A stretch of DNA of 64,000 bases, from contig NZ_PPXD01000007.1 in assembly GCF_002909375.1 (NCBI RefSeq), positions 1 to 64,000 of the forward strand. Direction: 5' to 3'. Below the pieces are notes generated by a model. That model was not told the DNA's origin, did not search any database, and was given only the letters and a program-made list of their open reading frames with translations. The position numbers and the translations under genes are program-made. Positions within the stretch are counted from its first letter, which is position 1; the number at the start of each line of letters is the position of its first letter. Shown here piece after piece: positions 45,720-56,000 of this stretch. This DNA comes from Cryobacterium zongtaii (GTDB lineage: Bacteria > Actinomycetota > Actinomycetes > Actinomycetales > Microbacteriaceae).

Positions 45720-46223
45720 ATGAGCGCCACGAACCGGCACCCGGCGATACCGGGTCCCGGCCAGGAGTCGGTCTGGGACTACCCGCGCCCGCCGCGGGTG
45801 GAACCGAGTCTGGAGCATGTTGTGCTCCGGTTCAACGGCACAGTGATCGCCGATACCAGGGACAGCGTGCGCGTGCTGGAGACCAGCCATCCGCCCACCT
45901 ACTACCTGCCGAGGGACGCGTTCTCGGCCGGTGTGCTCGCCCCGGTCAACGGGCACAGCTTCTGCGAGTACAAAGGGCTGGCGTCCTACCTCAGCATCGT
46001 CGTCGGCGACCGACGGGCCGATGCGGTTGCCTGGCACTATCCCCATCCGGAGGCCGGCTTCGAATCGCTGGCCGGCCGGGTGGCCGTCTACCCCGGCCGG
46101 CTCGACGAGTGCACGGTGGACGGCGAACTCGTGCGCGCTCAGCCGGGCGACTTCTACGGCGGGTGGATCACCGACCGGATCGTCGGCCCGTTCAAGGGTG
46201 CGCCGGGCACACTGGGCTGGTGA
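45720..46223 (+). CDS. DUF427 family protein
   Basis: A 167-residue protein with one DUF427 domain: VVLRFNGTVIADTRDSVRVLETSHPPTYYLP, then GHSFCEYKGLASYLSIVVG and YPHPEAGFESLAGRVAVYP. The family is widespread in actinobacteria and its function is unknown. It starts 7 bp after the response regulator stop, so it is probably co-transcribed with the two-component genes. The terminal GGWITDRIVGPFKGAPGT is also family-typical. Confidence 0.87.
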   Translation: MSATNRHPAIPGPGQESVWDYPRPPRVEPSLEHVVLRFNGTVIADTRDSVRVLETSHPPTYYLPRDAFSAGVLAPVNGHSFCEYKGLASYLSIVVGDRRADAVAWHYPHPEAGFESLAGRVAVYPGRLDECTVDGELVRAQPGDFYGGWITDRIVGPFKGAPGTLGW

Positions 46224-46273
46224 GCGTCGGCACGTCGCCGATTGTGGCGGCCGCCGGCTAGTAGGCTGACAGG

Positions 46274-47095
46274 GTGTCATTCTCGCTCGCTGAAGTCGCC
46301 CGGGTCTCCCATGAACTGTGGCCCCTGTCCGGCGCCGAGGAATGGGATGCGCCGGGTCTGATCAGTGGCGACCCCGCGCGTCGGGTCGATTCCATTCTGC
46401 TGGCCGTCGATGTCGTCTCCGAGACCGTCGCGGAAGCGATCACCTCCGGGGCCGACCTGTTGCTGGCCCATCACCCGCTGCTGCTGCGCGGGGTCACCAG
46501 CGTCGCCGAAGACCGCTACAAGGGTGCCCTGCTCGCTCGGCTGATCCGTGCCGATTGCGGTCTCCTGGCCGCCCACACCAATGCCGACGTCGTCGAAGAC
46601 GGGGTCTCCGACGTCATCGCCTCCAGTCTGGGCCTGGTCGACACGCGCCCGATCACGGGTGGACTGGTCCCTGGCACGGGCATCGGTCGGGTCGGCCGGC
46701 TCCCGGAGCCCACGACGCTCGGTCTTCTCGCCCGCCGCCTGGCGGCGCTGATCCCCCCGACGGCGACGGGTGTGCGTGTGGCCGGTGGCTATGCCGACAC
46801 GATCCAGACCGTCGCCCTGTGCGGGGGAGCCGGTGACTCGCTGCTGCGCGAACCTGCCGTGCGCTCCGCCGACGTGTTCATCACCTCCGACCTCCGGCAT
46901 CACCCGGCGTCGGAGTCCAGGGAACAGTCGATCCTGGCGGGGGTTGGCCCCGCCCTCATCGACGTGTCACACTGGGCCAGCGAATGGCTCTGGTTGGACG
47001 TCGCCGCCTCGGCGCTGCGGCAGAGGCTGCCCGGCATCCGCATCGAGGTCAGCGACGTGCGGACCGACCCCTGGGACTTCGCCGTCACCCAGTGA
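46274..47095 (+). CDS. Nif3-like dinuclear metal-center protein
   Basis: A 273-residue member of the Nif3/YqfO/YbgI family (GTP cyclohydrolase I type 2 homologues), forming a hexamer with a two-metal site. Metal ligands are in LLLAHHPLLLRG and LLAAHTNADVV near the N-terminus and ALIDVSHWASEWLWLD near the C-terminus. GTG 46274 lies 6 nt after TAGGCT (46262-46267) with no ribosome-binding site, so the mRNA is probably leaderless. The next gene follows after 53 bp and the pair is conserved in actinobacteria. Confidence 0.9.
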   Translation: MSFSLAEVARVSHELWPLSGAEEWDAPGLISGDPARRVDSILLAVDVVSETVAEAITSGADLLLAHHPLLLRGVTSVAEDRYKGALLARLIRADCGLLAAHTNADVVEDGVSDVIASSLGLVDTRPITGGLVPGTGIGRVGRLPEPTTLGLLARRLAALIPPTATGVRVAGGYADTIQTVALCGGAGDSLLREPAVRSADVFITSDLRHHPASESREQSILAGVGPALIDVSHWASEWLWLDVAASALRQRLPGIRIEVSDVRTDPWDFAVTQ

Positions 47096-47148
47096 GCCTG
47101 GCTCACCCCCGTTCATTTCAACTCCATAATCATGAAGGTCAGGACATT

Positions 47149-47886
47149 GTGAAGGCATCTCCCACCGAGCAGAAGGAGCTTCTGCGGCTCCAGGCCCTCG
47201 ACATCAAATTGCAGCAGGTCGAACATCAGGCCAAGGCGTTGCCGCAACACGCCGAGCTCGCAGAGCTGGGCCGCGGACTCGATGCGTCCAAGACGGTCCT
47301 GACCGGTCGCGTCGGCGAGGTCGAGGACGCCCAGATCGAATTGCGCCGCATCGAGTCGGATGTCGAGGTGGTCGAGAAGCGCATCGCCCGCGATACCGAG
47401 CGCGCCCAGCACACCTCCTCGATGAAGGATGTTCACGCACTGGAGAGCGAACTCACCGCCCTGGGCGCGCGCCTGGCCGCGCTCGAGGAGATCGAACTCG
47501 CGGTGATGGAACGTCTCGAGGAAAAGGAAGCGGCCGTCGCTGAGACCGAATCCGAACGCGCCGACGTCGCGGGCCGGGTCGCCGGAATTGAAGCCGACCG
47601 CGACGCGCTTCTGGTCGATCTGAACCGCCAGCTGGGCGAGTTGGCCCGGGACCGGGTCGCGATCGTCTCCGCCATCGGCGAGGACCTGTCGGGGCTGTAC
47701 GAGAAGCGGCGCGTGGCCGGGCGGGGCAACGCGGCGTCCCTGCTCCGCGCCCGCACCTGCAGCGGATGCACCATGACCCTGACGGGCAACGACCTCGAAG
47801 AGGTGCGGGCAGCGCCCGCCGACGACATCGTCTTCTGCCCGGACTGCGGCGCCATCCTCGTCCGCACCGAGGAATCCGGCATCTAG
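47149..47886 (+). CDS. Zinc-ribbon coiled-coil protein (C4-type)
   Basis: A 245-residue protein. Residues 10-180 form one long charged coiled coil (leucine/glutamate heptads), followed by a zinc ribbon with CSGC (TCSGCTMTL) and CPDC (VFCPDCGAILV). The family is conserved next to Nif3-like genes in actinobacteria and is thought to bind nucleic acid or a ribosomal factor; function unknown. GTG 47149 has AAGGTCAGG upstream; the frame extends further up only through the Nif3 gene. Confidence 0.87.
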   Translation: MKASPTEQKELLRLQALDIKLQQVEHQAKALPQHAELAELGRGLDASKTVLTGRVGEVEDAQIELRRIESDVEVVEKRIARDTERAQHTSSMKDVHALESELTALGARLAALEEIELAVMERLEEKEAAVAETESERADVAGRVAGIEADRDALLVDLNRQLGELARDRVAIVSAIGEDLSGLYEKRRVAGRGNAASLLRARTCSGCTMTLTGNDLEEVRAAPADDIVFCPDCGAILVRTEESGI

Positions 47887-47910
47887 AGCAGGCCGCCGCC
47901 AGGGCCCGGT

Positions 47911-47939
47911 TCGGCAACAGGGCCGGGGCGCTGTAGGCT
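47911..47939 (+). promoter_or_regulatory. rnpB promoter
   Basis: TCGGCA (47911-47916), 17-nt spacer, TAGGCT (47934-47939). The predicted RNA start, 7 nt later at 47947, is the first base of the P1 stem of RNase P RNA, which supports both calls. Confidence 0.65.
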
Positions 47940-47946
47940 CGACGAC

Positions 47947-48323
47947 GGAATGGGTCGACAAGACGGTCGCGTCATCCGGGCTTTTCACAGCTCGTGATGC
48001 CGAGGAACGTCCGGGCTCCACAGAGCAGGACGGTGGGTAACACCCACCCGGGGCAACCCGCGAGACAGTGCCACAGAAAGTAGACCGCCATCGGCGCAAG
48101 CCGGCGGTAAGGGTGAAACGGTGGTGTAAGAGACCACCAGCGGCCAGGGTGACCTGGCCGGCTAGGTAAACCTCGTCCGGAGCAAGGTCGAACAGGAAAC
48201 GCCAAGGCGGCTCGCCGAGTTTCCGGGTAGACCGCTAGAGGGCTGCGGCAACGTAGTCCCGAGATAGATGGCCGTCCATGGTGAAAACCGGGACAAAACC
48301 CGGCGTAATAGTCGGCCCATTCC
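47947..48323 (+). ncRNA. rnpB: RNase P RNA (bacterial type A)
   Basis: The catalytic RNA that matures tRNA 5' ends. Ends are set by helix P1: GGAATGGGTCGAC (47947-47959) pairs with GTCGGCCCATTCC (48311-48323). Conserved core landmarks include GAGGAACGTCCGGGCTCCAC at 48001, GACAGTGCCACAGAAAG, GGTGAAACGGTGGTGTAAGA, GTAAACC and GGGTAGACCGCTAGAG, and the 3' core near CCGAGATAGATGG. Length 377 nt is usual. It explains the 515-bp stretch without a protein gene. Confidence 0.95.
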
Positions 48324-48388
48324 CCTCTCGAACCTGTGAGTTGCGCGGGACCGTGCCGCGGGGGTGGTGCATTCCCAGCCGGTGCTCC

Positions 48389-48394
48389 TACGCT
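48389..48394 (+). promoter_or_regulatory. -10 hexamer TACGCT, leaderless start of the PGPGW gene
   Basis: TACGCT ends 6 nt before ATG 48401; no ribosome-binding site. The same hexamer serves the kinase gene at 1403. Confidence 0.45.
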
Positions 48395-48400
48395 GGGGCC

Positions 48401-48769
48401 ATGAGCACCCCCGGGTCCACCTCCGATGCCGTCACCACGCACCGCCCGGCCACGGCCTCGTCCGGGGTCTGGCTGCGGTTCAGGGCGCTGCTCGGCCGGT
48501 CCCGGACCTGGATCCACGCTCACCCGCGCCTGCGGGCGCCGTATCGGCTGCTCGTCGCCCTCGCCGGGCTGACGGTCATGGTCGTCGGTCTCATCCTGGT
48601 GCCCCTGCCGGGACCGGGCTGGCTGATCGTCTTCGTGGGCGTCGCCGTGCTCGGCACGGAGTTCCCCGCTGCCCACCGGGTCACCACGGTCGTCCGACGG
48701 CTCGCGCACCGGGTGCGACTCTGGTGGCGGGCGCGTCAGCAGCGCCAGAGCACCCGCGCGTACAGCTAA
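48401..48769 (+). CDS. PGPGW-motif membrane protein (TIGR02611-like)
   Basis: A 122-residue membrane protein with two hydrophobic segments around the family signature VPLPGPGWLIVFVGVAVLG (residues 68-86). The N-terminal 25 residues are Ser/Thr-rich, the C-terminus strongly basic (RRLAHRVRLWWRARQQRQS). The family is found in actinobacteria with no known function. It converges with ppgK, 25 bp apart. Confidence 0.85.
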   Translation: MSTPGSTSDAVTTHRPATASSGVWLRFRALLGRSRTWIHAHPRLRAPYRLLVALAGLTVMVVGLILVPLPGPGWLIVFVGVAVLGTEFPAAHRVTTVVRRLAHRVRLWWRARQQRQSTRAYS

Positions 48770-48794
48770 GCGGAGTCGGCGAGGCCGGAGTCCG

Positions 48795-49562
48795 CTATGC
48801 GGAAACTGGCGCGTGCTTGACGGCCAGGGCGGCTGCGCCCAGGATGCCGGCATTGTTGCGGTGGACGGCCGGGATGATCCGGGTGTTCAGGTGCAGCAGG
48901 GGAAGGAAGTTCTCGTGGTGTTTCGATACGCCGCCGCCGACGATGAACAGGTCGGGAGTAAACAGGGACTCCAGCGTGGAGTAGTACTTCTGCAGGCGTG
49001 ACGCCCACTTCTCCCAGCTGAGGTTGTCCCGTTCCTTGGCCGAGAAGGCCGCGCGGGTCTCGTAGTCCACGCCGTCGATGTCCAGATGACCGAACTCGGT
49101 GTTGGGCACCAGGGCCCCGTCGTTGATCAGGGCCGTGCCGATGCCGGTGCCCAGCGTGGTGAGCAGCACGACACCGTCGACACCCTTGGCCGCGCCGAAC
49201 GTCGACTCCGCGTATCCGGCCGCGTCAGCGTCGTTGACGAAGTGGATGGGCACGCCCAGGCCCTTCTCGAAAAGTTTTTCCGCGGCGAGGCCGATCCACT
49301 TGTCGGACACATTGGCCGCCGACATCGTGTGACCGTGCTTGACGACGGCGGGGAAACACACGCCGATTGGCATCTCGCCCGTTCCGGCGGACACCGTTGC
49401 CAGGAGCTGGCGGGTGGTCTCGATGATGTCCTGGGGCCGGCCGCCCTTGGGGGTGGGCAGCTTGACGCGGTCGGAGAGCAGGGCCCCGGTGGACAGGTCC
49501 ACCACAGCCCCCTTGATGCCGGTTCCGCCGATATCGATGCCGATGGCAGTGGTTGAACTCAT
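48795..49562 (-). CDS. ppgK: Polyphosphate glucokinase
   Basis: A 255-residue ROK-family kinase that phosphorylates glucose with polyphosphate (or ATP), typical of actinobacteria. The N-terminal phosphate-binding loop is GIDIGGTGIKGAVVDLSTG and the sugar site includes HFVNDADAAGYAES with the catalytic Asp and LLTTLGTGIGTALINDG. TAGATT on the minus strand (49574-49569) ends 6 nt before ATG, no ribosome-binding site, so its leaderless promoter lies inside the end of map. It is 4 bp downstream of map. Confidence 0.93.
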   Translation of the reverse strand: MSSTTAIGIDIGGTGIKGAVVDLSTGALLSDRVKLPTPKGGRPQDIIETTRQLLATVSAGTGEMPIGVCFPAVVKHGHTMSAANVSDKWIGLAAEKLFEKGLGVPIHFVNDADAAGYAESTFGAAKGVDGVVLLTTLGTGIGTALINDGALVPNTEFGHLDIDGVDYETRAAFSAKERDNLSWEKWASRLQKYYSTLESLFTPDLFIVGGGVSKHHENFLPLLHLNTRIIPAVHRNNAGILGAAALAVKHAPVSA

Positions 49563-49566
49563 GATG

Positions 49567-50445
49567 TCAATCTACCGGCTGCGGCAGCGTCAGGATTTCG
49601 GCGCCACGTTCGGTGACCACCAGGGTGTGCTCGAACTGCGCGGTGATGCTGCGATCGCGGGTCAGAACCGTCCAGTCATCCGCCCACATGTCCCAGTCAC
49701 TGGTGCCGAGGGTCAGCATCGGCTCGATGGTGAACACCATGCCTACCTCCATGACGGTGTCGTATTGCGGTGCGGAGTCATAGTGCGGAATGATCAGGCC
49801 CGAGTGGAACGCGTCCCCCACCCCGTGACCGGTGAAGTCGCGAACGACCCCGTAGCCGAACCGCTTGGCGTACGACTCGATGGTGCGGCCGATCACGTTC
49901 ACCTGCCGTCCGGGTGCCACGGCCTTGATCCCGCGCGCCAGGGCCTCCCGGGTGCGGTCGACGAGCAGGGTGACCTCCTCGGTGGCCTCGCCGACGATGA
50001 AGGTGACGTTGGAATCACCGTGCACCCCGTTCTTGTACGCGGTGATGTCGATATTGACGATGTCACCGTTTTCGAGCACGGTGTCGTCAGGAATTCCGTG
50101 GCAGATGACCTCGTTGACCGAGGAGCACAGCGACTTCGGGTAGCCGCGGTAGCCGAGCGTGGACGGGTAGGCGTCGTTCCGAATCAGGAACTCGTGGCCG
50201 ACCCTGTCCAGTTCCTCGGTCGTGACCCCGGGGCGTACCGCACGCCCGACCGCCTGGATCGCGTTCGCGGCGATGCGGCCGGACTCCCGGATCAGTGCGA
50301 TGCGTTCGGGGGAGTAGACATCGGATCCGGTGAACCGGGCCGGCGCGGTGTGCCCGACATACTCGGGCCGAACGATGTGGGAGGGAACGGAGCGGTGGCT
50401 GGACACGGCTCCCGGAACGAGGTGACCGATTGAATCCTTAGGCAT
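49567..50445 (-). CDS. map: Type I methionine aminopeptidase
   Basis: A 292-residue dinuclear metallopeptidase that removes the initiator Met. Ligands are in [20 protein letters not shown] (two Asp), [13 protein letters not shown] (His), MVFTIEPML (Glu) and FEHTLVV (Glu). It has an N-terminal extension of about 40 residues with the SH3-partner-like [17 protein letters not shown] seen in actinobacterial MetAP1c. Start is ATG 50445; TAAGGT on the minus strand ends 7 nt upstream, so it is probably leaderless. Confidence 0.94.
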   Translation of the reverse strand: MPKDSIGHLVPGAVSSHRSVPSHIVRPEYVGHTAPARFTGSDVYSPERIALIRESGRIAANAIQAVGRAVRPGVTTEELDRVGHEFLIRNDAYPSTLGYRGYPKSLCSSVNEVICHGIPDDTVLENGDIVNIDITAYKNGVHGDSNVTFIVGEATEEVTLLVDRTREALARGIKAVAPGRQVNVIGRTIESYAKRFGYGVVRDFTGHGVGDAFHSGLIIPHYDSAPQYDTVMEVGMVFTIEPMLTLGTSDWDMWADDWTVLTRDRSITAQFEHTLVVTERGAEILTLPQPVD

Positions 50446-50458
50446 AGGATCAACCTTA
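50445..50458. promoter_or_regulatory. Overlapping divergent -10 hexamers of map and the SPOR-like gene
   Basis: Only 12 bp (50446-50457) separate two start codons. Plus strand: TAGGAT (50445-50450), 7 nt, ATG 50458. Minus strand: TAAGGT (50458-50453), 7 nt, ATG 50445. Each -10 overlaps the start codon of the opposite gene. Confidence 0.55.
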
Positions 50459-50646
50459 TGGCCGAAGATGCTGATCACCAGTTCTGGTACAACATGCGCA
50501 CTGGCGCCGTCGAGAAGGGCATGCTGTCGCCGTCCGTCGACAGGGTAGGCCCGTTCTCGACATTCGACGAGGCGACGAACGCCCTCGACAAGCTCCGCGC
50601 CAACAGCGCCAAATGGGCCGAAGACGACGAGGCCGAGGACCGCTGA
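50458..50646 (+). CDS. SPOR-like small protein (62 aa)
   Basis: A 62-residue protein conserved in actinobacteria: [18 protein letters not shown] followed by [20 protein letters not shown], which has the shape of an SPOR domain (short beta-alpha-beta). It has no membrane segment, unlike classical SPOR proteins that bind denuded glycan at the septum, so the function is uncertain. No ribosome-binding site; the -10 TAGGAT ends 7 nt upstream. Confidence 0.78.
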   Translation: MAEDADHQFWYNMRTGAVEKGMLSPSVDRVGPFSTFDEATNALDKLRANSAKWAEDDEAEDR

Positions 50647-50668
50647 GGCGCACCCGCTCCGGCAGTGT

Positions 50669-51541
50669 TTACTCGTAGCTGTGTTCGGGGCCCGGATAGG
50701 CGCCGGAATCGACGTCGTTCTTGAACGAGTGCACCGCATCGGTGAGGACCGAACGCAGGTTCGCGTACTGCCGCACGAACCGGGGCACGCGTCCCCCGGT
50801 CATGCCGGCGAAATCTGTCCAGACCATCAGCTGACCGTCGACGCCGGGCCCGGCCCCGACGCCGATGGTGGGGATCTCCAGGCGTTCGGTGACCTCTGCG
50901 GCGACGCCTGACGGCACCATCTCCAGAACGACCGCGAAAGCGCCGGCGTCCTGCACGGCGAGAGCATCCGTGATCAGCTGTTCGGCGCCCGCGCCGCGTC
51001 CCTGAATCATGTGTCCGCCCAAACCATGTTCGCTCTGTGGGGTGAAGCCGATGTGCCCCATGACCGGGATGCCGGCAGACACGATCCGCGAGATCTGCTT
51101 GCGACTGCGCACCCCGCCCTCCAGCTTCACGGCGTGGGCCTGGGCTTCCTTCATGAAACGCACCGCGGTGTGCAGGGCCTCAGACGGACCGGTCTCGTAG
51201 CTGCCGAACGGCATGTCGGCAACGACCAGCGCCCGGGTCACGGCCCTGGCCACGGCGCGGGTCAGTGGGATCAACTCGTCGACGGTGACGGGGAGGGTGG
51301 TCTCGTAACCGAAGACGTTGTTCCCGGCGGAATCTCCCACCAGTAGGAAGTCGATGCCGGCCTGGTCGAAAATCTGGGCGGTGAGCATGTCATAGCTGGT
51401 CAGGCCCGTGATCGGGATACCTTGCTGCTTCGCGTTCTGAAAATGCCTGGTGCGCACGCGCTTGGGCCCTGCGGTGGCACTGACGTATGGATTCTGCACC
51501 TCGACGGCGTTGGCGGCGTCTGGCGTGGGGATCTCTGGCAT
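50669..51541 (-). CDS. panB: 3-methyl-2-oxobutanoate hydroxymethyltransferase
   Basis: A 290-residue TIM-barrel enzyme, the first step of pantothenate synthesis (methylene-THF plus 2-oxoisovalerate). Hallmarks are [35 protein letters not shown] (Mg2+ Asp), [24 protein letters not shown] and [25 protein letters not shown] on the minus strand ends 7 nt before ATG 51541, no ribosome-binding site, so it looks leaderless. It shares no operon with the ketopantoate reductase-like gene. Confidence 0.95.
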   Translation of the reverse strand: MPEIPTPDAANAVEVQNPYVSATAGPKRVRTRHFQNAKQQGIPITGLTSYDMLTAQIFDQAGIDFLLVGDSAGNNVFGYETTLPVTVDELIPLTRAVARAVTRALVVADMPFGSYETGPSEALHTAVRFMKEAQAHAVKLEGGVRSRKQISRIVSAGIPVMGHIGFTPQSEHGLGGHMIQGRGAGAEQLITDALAVQDAGAFAVVLEMVPSGVAAEVTERLEIPTIGVGAGPGVDGQLMVWTDFAGMTGGRVPRFVRQYANLRSVLTDAVHSFKNDVDSGAYPGPEHSYE

Positions 51542-51656
51542 GTGCCCAAGTGTACTCAGCGGTCGATTCTGAGAGTCATTCGCAGCTGCGATCAGCCGGT
51601 TTTCGCCCGCGCGCCGTCGGCAGCCGGTAGCCTAGGGGCAACAAGAAAGGGCGTGG

Positions 51657-52994
51657 ATGGACAAGCAGCGCGACTTCGTTCTTCGGACCATCGAGGAACG
51701 GGGCATCAAGTTCATTCGACTATGGTTCACCGATGTGGTCGGCACCCTCAAGTCGGTTGCCATCGCGCCGGCCGAGGTGGAGGGTGCGTTCGCCGAGGGA
51801 CTGGGCTTCGACGGGTCAGCGATCGAGGGCCTGACGCGCTCGTTCGAGGCCGACGTGCTGGCCCACCCGGACCCCACCACGTTCCAGATCCTGCCCTGGC
51901 GGGGCGAGGTCGACCCCACCGCCCGGATGTTCTGCGACATCACCACTCCGGATGGACAGCCCGCCGTCGCCGACCCCCGGAACGTGCTCAAGCGCACCCT
52001 GGCGAAGGCCGCCGAACGAGGCTTCACGTTCTACACGCACCCGGAGATCGAGTTCTATCTCCTGAAATCGTCCAAGTTCGGCAAGAACGGACCGGTCCCG
52101 GTCGATTCTGCCGGGTATTTCGACAACGTTCCCGGCGGCACGGCGCACGACTTCCGGCGCCGGTCGGTGCGGATGCTCGAGGATCTCGGCATCTCGGTGG
52201 AGTTCAGTCACCACGAGGCCGGCCCCGGCCAGAACGAGATCGACCTGCGTTACGCGGATGCTCTCACCACCGCCGACAACATCATGACCTTCCGCACCGT
52301 CATCAAGGAGGTGGCGATCGAGCAGGGCGTCTACGCGACGTTCATGCCCAAGCCGCTCTCCGACCAGCCCGGCTCCGGAATGCACACCCACCTCTCGCTC
52401 TTCGAGGGCGACACCAACGCGTTCTACGAAGCCGGCGCACAATACCAGCTGTCGACGACCGGACGTCAGTTCATTGCCGGTCTGCTGCGGCACGCGCCGG
52501 AGATCACGGCGGTGACCAACCAGTTCGTGAACTCGTACAAGCGCCTGTGGGGTGGCGACGAGGCCCCCAGCTTCGTGTGCTGGGGCCACAACAACCGGTC
52601 CGCGCTGATTCGCGTTCCGCTCTACAAGCCCAACAAGGGCCAGAGCTCGCGCATCGAGTACCGGGCGATCGACTCGGCAGCTAACCCGTACCTCGCGTAC
52701 TCGCTGATGCTCGCCGCCGGGCTCAAGGGCATCGAGGAGGGCTACGAGCTTCCGCCGGAGGCCGAGGACAACGTGTGGGGACTCAGCGACACCGAGCGTC
52801 GCGCGCTGGGATACCACCAGCTGCCCGCCAGCCTCGACCATGCCATCCAGTACATGGAGGAGTCCGAGCTGGTCGCCGAGACGCTGGGGGAGCACGTGTT
52901 CAACTACGTGCTGCTGAACAAGCGTCAGGAATGGCGAGAGTACCGCTCGCAGGTCACCCCATTCGAACTCAATAAGAACCTCGAGATGCTCTAG
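51657..52994 (+). CDS. glnA2: Glutamine synthetase, GlnA2-like
   Basis: A 445-residue type I glutamine synthetase of the shorter (alpha-like) class. Glutamate/ATP motifs: FDGSAIEGLTRSFEAD, EIEFYLLK, GSGMHTHLSLFEG and the ATP segment around NNRSALIRVP. At the position of the adenylylation loop it reads GYELPPEAEDNVWG without the NLY context of GlnA1, so it may escape GlnE control. AAAGGG precedes ATG. It lies 26 bp upstream of glnE and is probably co-transcribed. Confidence 0.93.
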   Translation: MDKQRDFVLRTIEERGIKFIRLWFTDVVGTLKSVAIAPAEVEGAFAEGLGFDGSAIEGLTRSFEADVLAHPDPTTFQILPWRGEVDPTARMFCDITTPDGQPAVADPRNVLKRTLAKAAERGFTFYTHPEIEFYLLKSSKFGKNGPVPVDSAGYFDNVPGGTAHDFRRRSVRMLEDLGISVEFSHHEAGPGQNEIDLRYADALTTADNIMTFRTVIKEVAIEQGVYATFMPKPLSDQPGSGMHTHLSLFEGDTNAFYEAGAQYQLSTTGRQFIAGLLRHAPEITAVTNQFVNSYKRLWGGDEAPSFVCWGHNNRSALIRVPLYKPNKGQSSRIEYRAIDSAANPYLAYSLMLAAGLKGIEEGYELPPEAEDNVWGLSDTERRALGYHQLPASLDHAIQYMEESELVAETLGEHVFNYVLLNKRQEWREYRSQVTPFELNKNLEML

Positions 52995-53020
52995 GGACTC
53001 ACCTCAGACAGGTACAGGAC

Positions 53021-56000
53021 ATGGCGAGAGAACAGTTGACTCTGACGGACCTCGCTCGGGTGGGCTTCGCCGATCTTGGCGAGGCCCGCGCGCGTCTCGA
53101 CGAGGTCGGTGAACTCGGCGGGCCTGACCCGTCGGATCTGTTCCCGCTGCTCACCCGGGCTGCGAATCCCGATGCGGCCCTTTTCGCCGTGCTGTCGTTG
53201 GTGCGCCAGGCCCCGACCGAGTTCGTGGCGCTCCGGCGGCATCCCGGCGCCCTGCAGCGCCTGGTGCTCGTGTCCGGGGCTTCGACCGGGTTGACCGATT
53301 TTTTCCTCCGGCATCCGGCAGAACTCGCGGTGTTGCACGAGAAGACCACCGCCGTGGCCGGGCTCCGTGAGCTGACCGACGACCTGCTCGACGCCGTCCA
53401 GTCGAAGGACGGCTTCGCCGAACTCATCGACGACGACGGGTGGGTGGCCCTGCGGGTGCGGTACCGCCGCCGGCTCGCCGAACTGGCAGCCTTCGACCTC
53501 GAACAGGCCGACCCCGTGGCCGGACTCGACCGGATCGCCAGGACCCTGGCGCACCTGGCCGCGGCGGCGCTGGAAGCCTCCCTAGCGGTCGCCAGGGGGA
53601 TGTGCAGCGGCACCGTGGCCGCGCACGGCGTCTATCCCGTTGACGAGGTGCGGCTGACCAAGCTCGCCGTGATCGGAATGGGTAAGGCGGGGGCGGGGGA
53701 GCTGAACTACGTCAGTGACGTTGACGTCATCTTCGTCGCCGAGGGCAACGACGACGCCGGGCTCAGCGCCGCCAGGGCGGTGGACATCGCCACCCGGCTC
53801 GCGGTCCTGATGATGCGTGGGCTCAACCAGCCCAGCATGGAGCCTGAGCTGTGGGAGGTCGATCCCAACCTGCGCCCCGAGGGCAAGTCCGGCGCCCTGG
53901 TGCGTTCCCTCGACTCCCACATCGCGTACTACGACCGCTGGGCCAAGAGCTGGGAGTTCCAGGCGCTGCTGAAGGCACACCCCCTTGCCGGCGACCTGGA
54001 GCTCGGCTCCCGCTACGTCGCCGCGGTGGCCCCCAAGGTATGGACCAGCGCCAGCCGGGAGAACTTCGTCGACTCCGTGCAGCGGATGCGCGAACGGGTG
54101 ACCAGTAACATCCCCGCCGACGAGGTCGCCGTGCAACTCAAGCTGGGCCCCGGCGGTCTGCGGGACATTGAATTCACCGTGCAACTGCTTCAGCTCGTGC
54201 ACGGCCAGACCGATCCCGACATCCGTCAGCCCGGCACCCTGCCGGCCCTGGCCGCCCTGGCCGATGCCGGCTACGTCGGTCGCGCCGAGGCCGCCGAGTT
54301 CGCCCAGGACTACCGGATGCTGCGCCTGATGGAACACCGGCTGCAACTGGACCGGCTGCGCCGAACACACCTGCTGCCCCGCGACGAGTCCGGGCTGCGG
54401 GTCCTGGCACGGGCGACGGGCCTGGCCACGAGCGCGGCGGCGCTGACAACCCGGTGGGAGGCCACCAAACACCGGGTGCGCGGCCTGCACGAACGGCTGT
54501 TCTATCGGCCGTTGCTCTCCGCGGTCGCCGCCCTGCCCGCTGAGGGCCTGAACCTCACCAGCGCGCAGGCCGAGGCCCGGCTGGCGGCGATCGGCTTCCG
54601 CAACACCACGGGCGCCCTGGCCCACATCGCCGCGCTGACCAGCGGTGTGTCCCGGCGGGCGACCATTCAGCAACACCTGTTGCCGGTGCTGCTGCAGTGG
54701 CTGTCCGATGGCGCCGACCCCGACTACGGGCTGCTGGCCTTCCGGCGGCTGAGCGACAGCCTCGGTTCCACCTACTGGTTCCTGCGGATGCTCCGGGACT
54801 CGTCGGGGGCCGCCGAACGTCTCACCCGGGTGCTCTCGGCGTCGCGGTACGTCGGCGAACTCCTGGAGACCATTCCCGAGGCCGTCGCCTGGCTGGAACA
54901 CGACAATGACCTGCGCCCCCGCCCGCTCAGCGTGTTGCAGGACGAGGCGCGTGCCGTGCTGGCCAGGCACGGCAGTCCCGACGCCGCCGCGTCCGTGCTC
55001 CGCACCAGCCGGCGACGCGAGATGCTTCGCCTGGCGCTGTCGGCCATCCTCGGTCGCATCAGCATTGACGAGCTCGCCGCGGGCCTGACGGATATCTCCA
55101 CCGTCATCATCCAGGGAATCCTCGGCGCCATCCGTGGTGCCGGTCTCACCGGGGACGACGGTCCGTTCGCTCCGGACGGCATCGAGTTCGCTGTGATCGC
55201 CATGGGCCGGTTCGGGGGAGCCGAACTCGGTTTCGGTTCCGACGCTGACGTCATGTACGTCTTCAGGCCCGCTGCCCTCGAGGGCGGTGCGGCCCACGAC
55301 CGGGCCACCTTCATCGTCCGGGAGCTGAACCGACTCACCGAGGACAACCGGCTGCCGTTCGACCTGGATATCGGCCTGCGCCCCGAGGGCAAGAACGGTG
55401 CGGTGGTGCGGTCCATCGATTCCTACCAGGCCTACTACCGCCGTTGGTCGCTCACCTGGGAGGCCCAGGCGCTGTTGCGCGCCCGCGGTGTCGCGGGCGA
55501 ACCCGCGCTCCTGGAGTCCTTCCACGCCGTGATGGACACTGTGCGGTACCCGGAACAGATCAGTGACCAGGACGTCCGTGAGATCAAGCGCATTAAGGCC
55601 CGCGTCGAGAACGAACGTCTCCCGCAGGGAGCCGACCCGAACCGGCACCTCAAGCTGGGCCGCGGCTCGCTGAGCGATGTGGAGTGGTTCGTCCAGTTGC
55701 TGCAGCTCCAGCACGCCGCGAGCGTCCCCGCCCTGCGCACGACGTCAACCCTCGAAGCACTCGAGGAGGCCACCCGCGCCGGTTTGGTCACCGAACCGGA
55801 TGCCGCCGTCCTCCGCGCCGCGTGGCTGTTCGCGTCACGGTGCCGCTCGGCGATCACCCTGTGGACGAACAAGACCGCGGATGTGCTGCCCACTGACAGG
55901 ATGCAGCTCGACGGCGTCGCCCGCATGATGGAGTACCCGCCGGGTTCGGCGAATCAGCTCGAGGAAGACTACCTCGCGGTGACCCGGCGCGCCCGTGCGG

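Noticed and set aside
53582..55714. A 710-codon open frame on the minus strand
   Set aside because: Shadow of glnE; composition is His/Gly/Gln/Val-rich with no domain, and glnE is intact on the plus strand.
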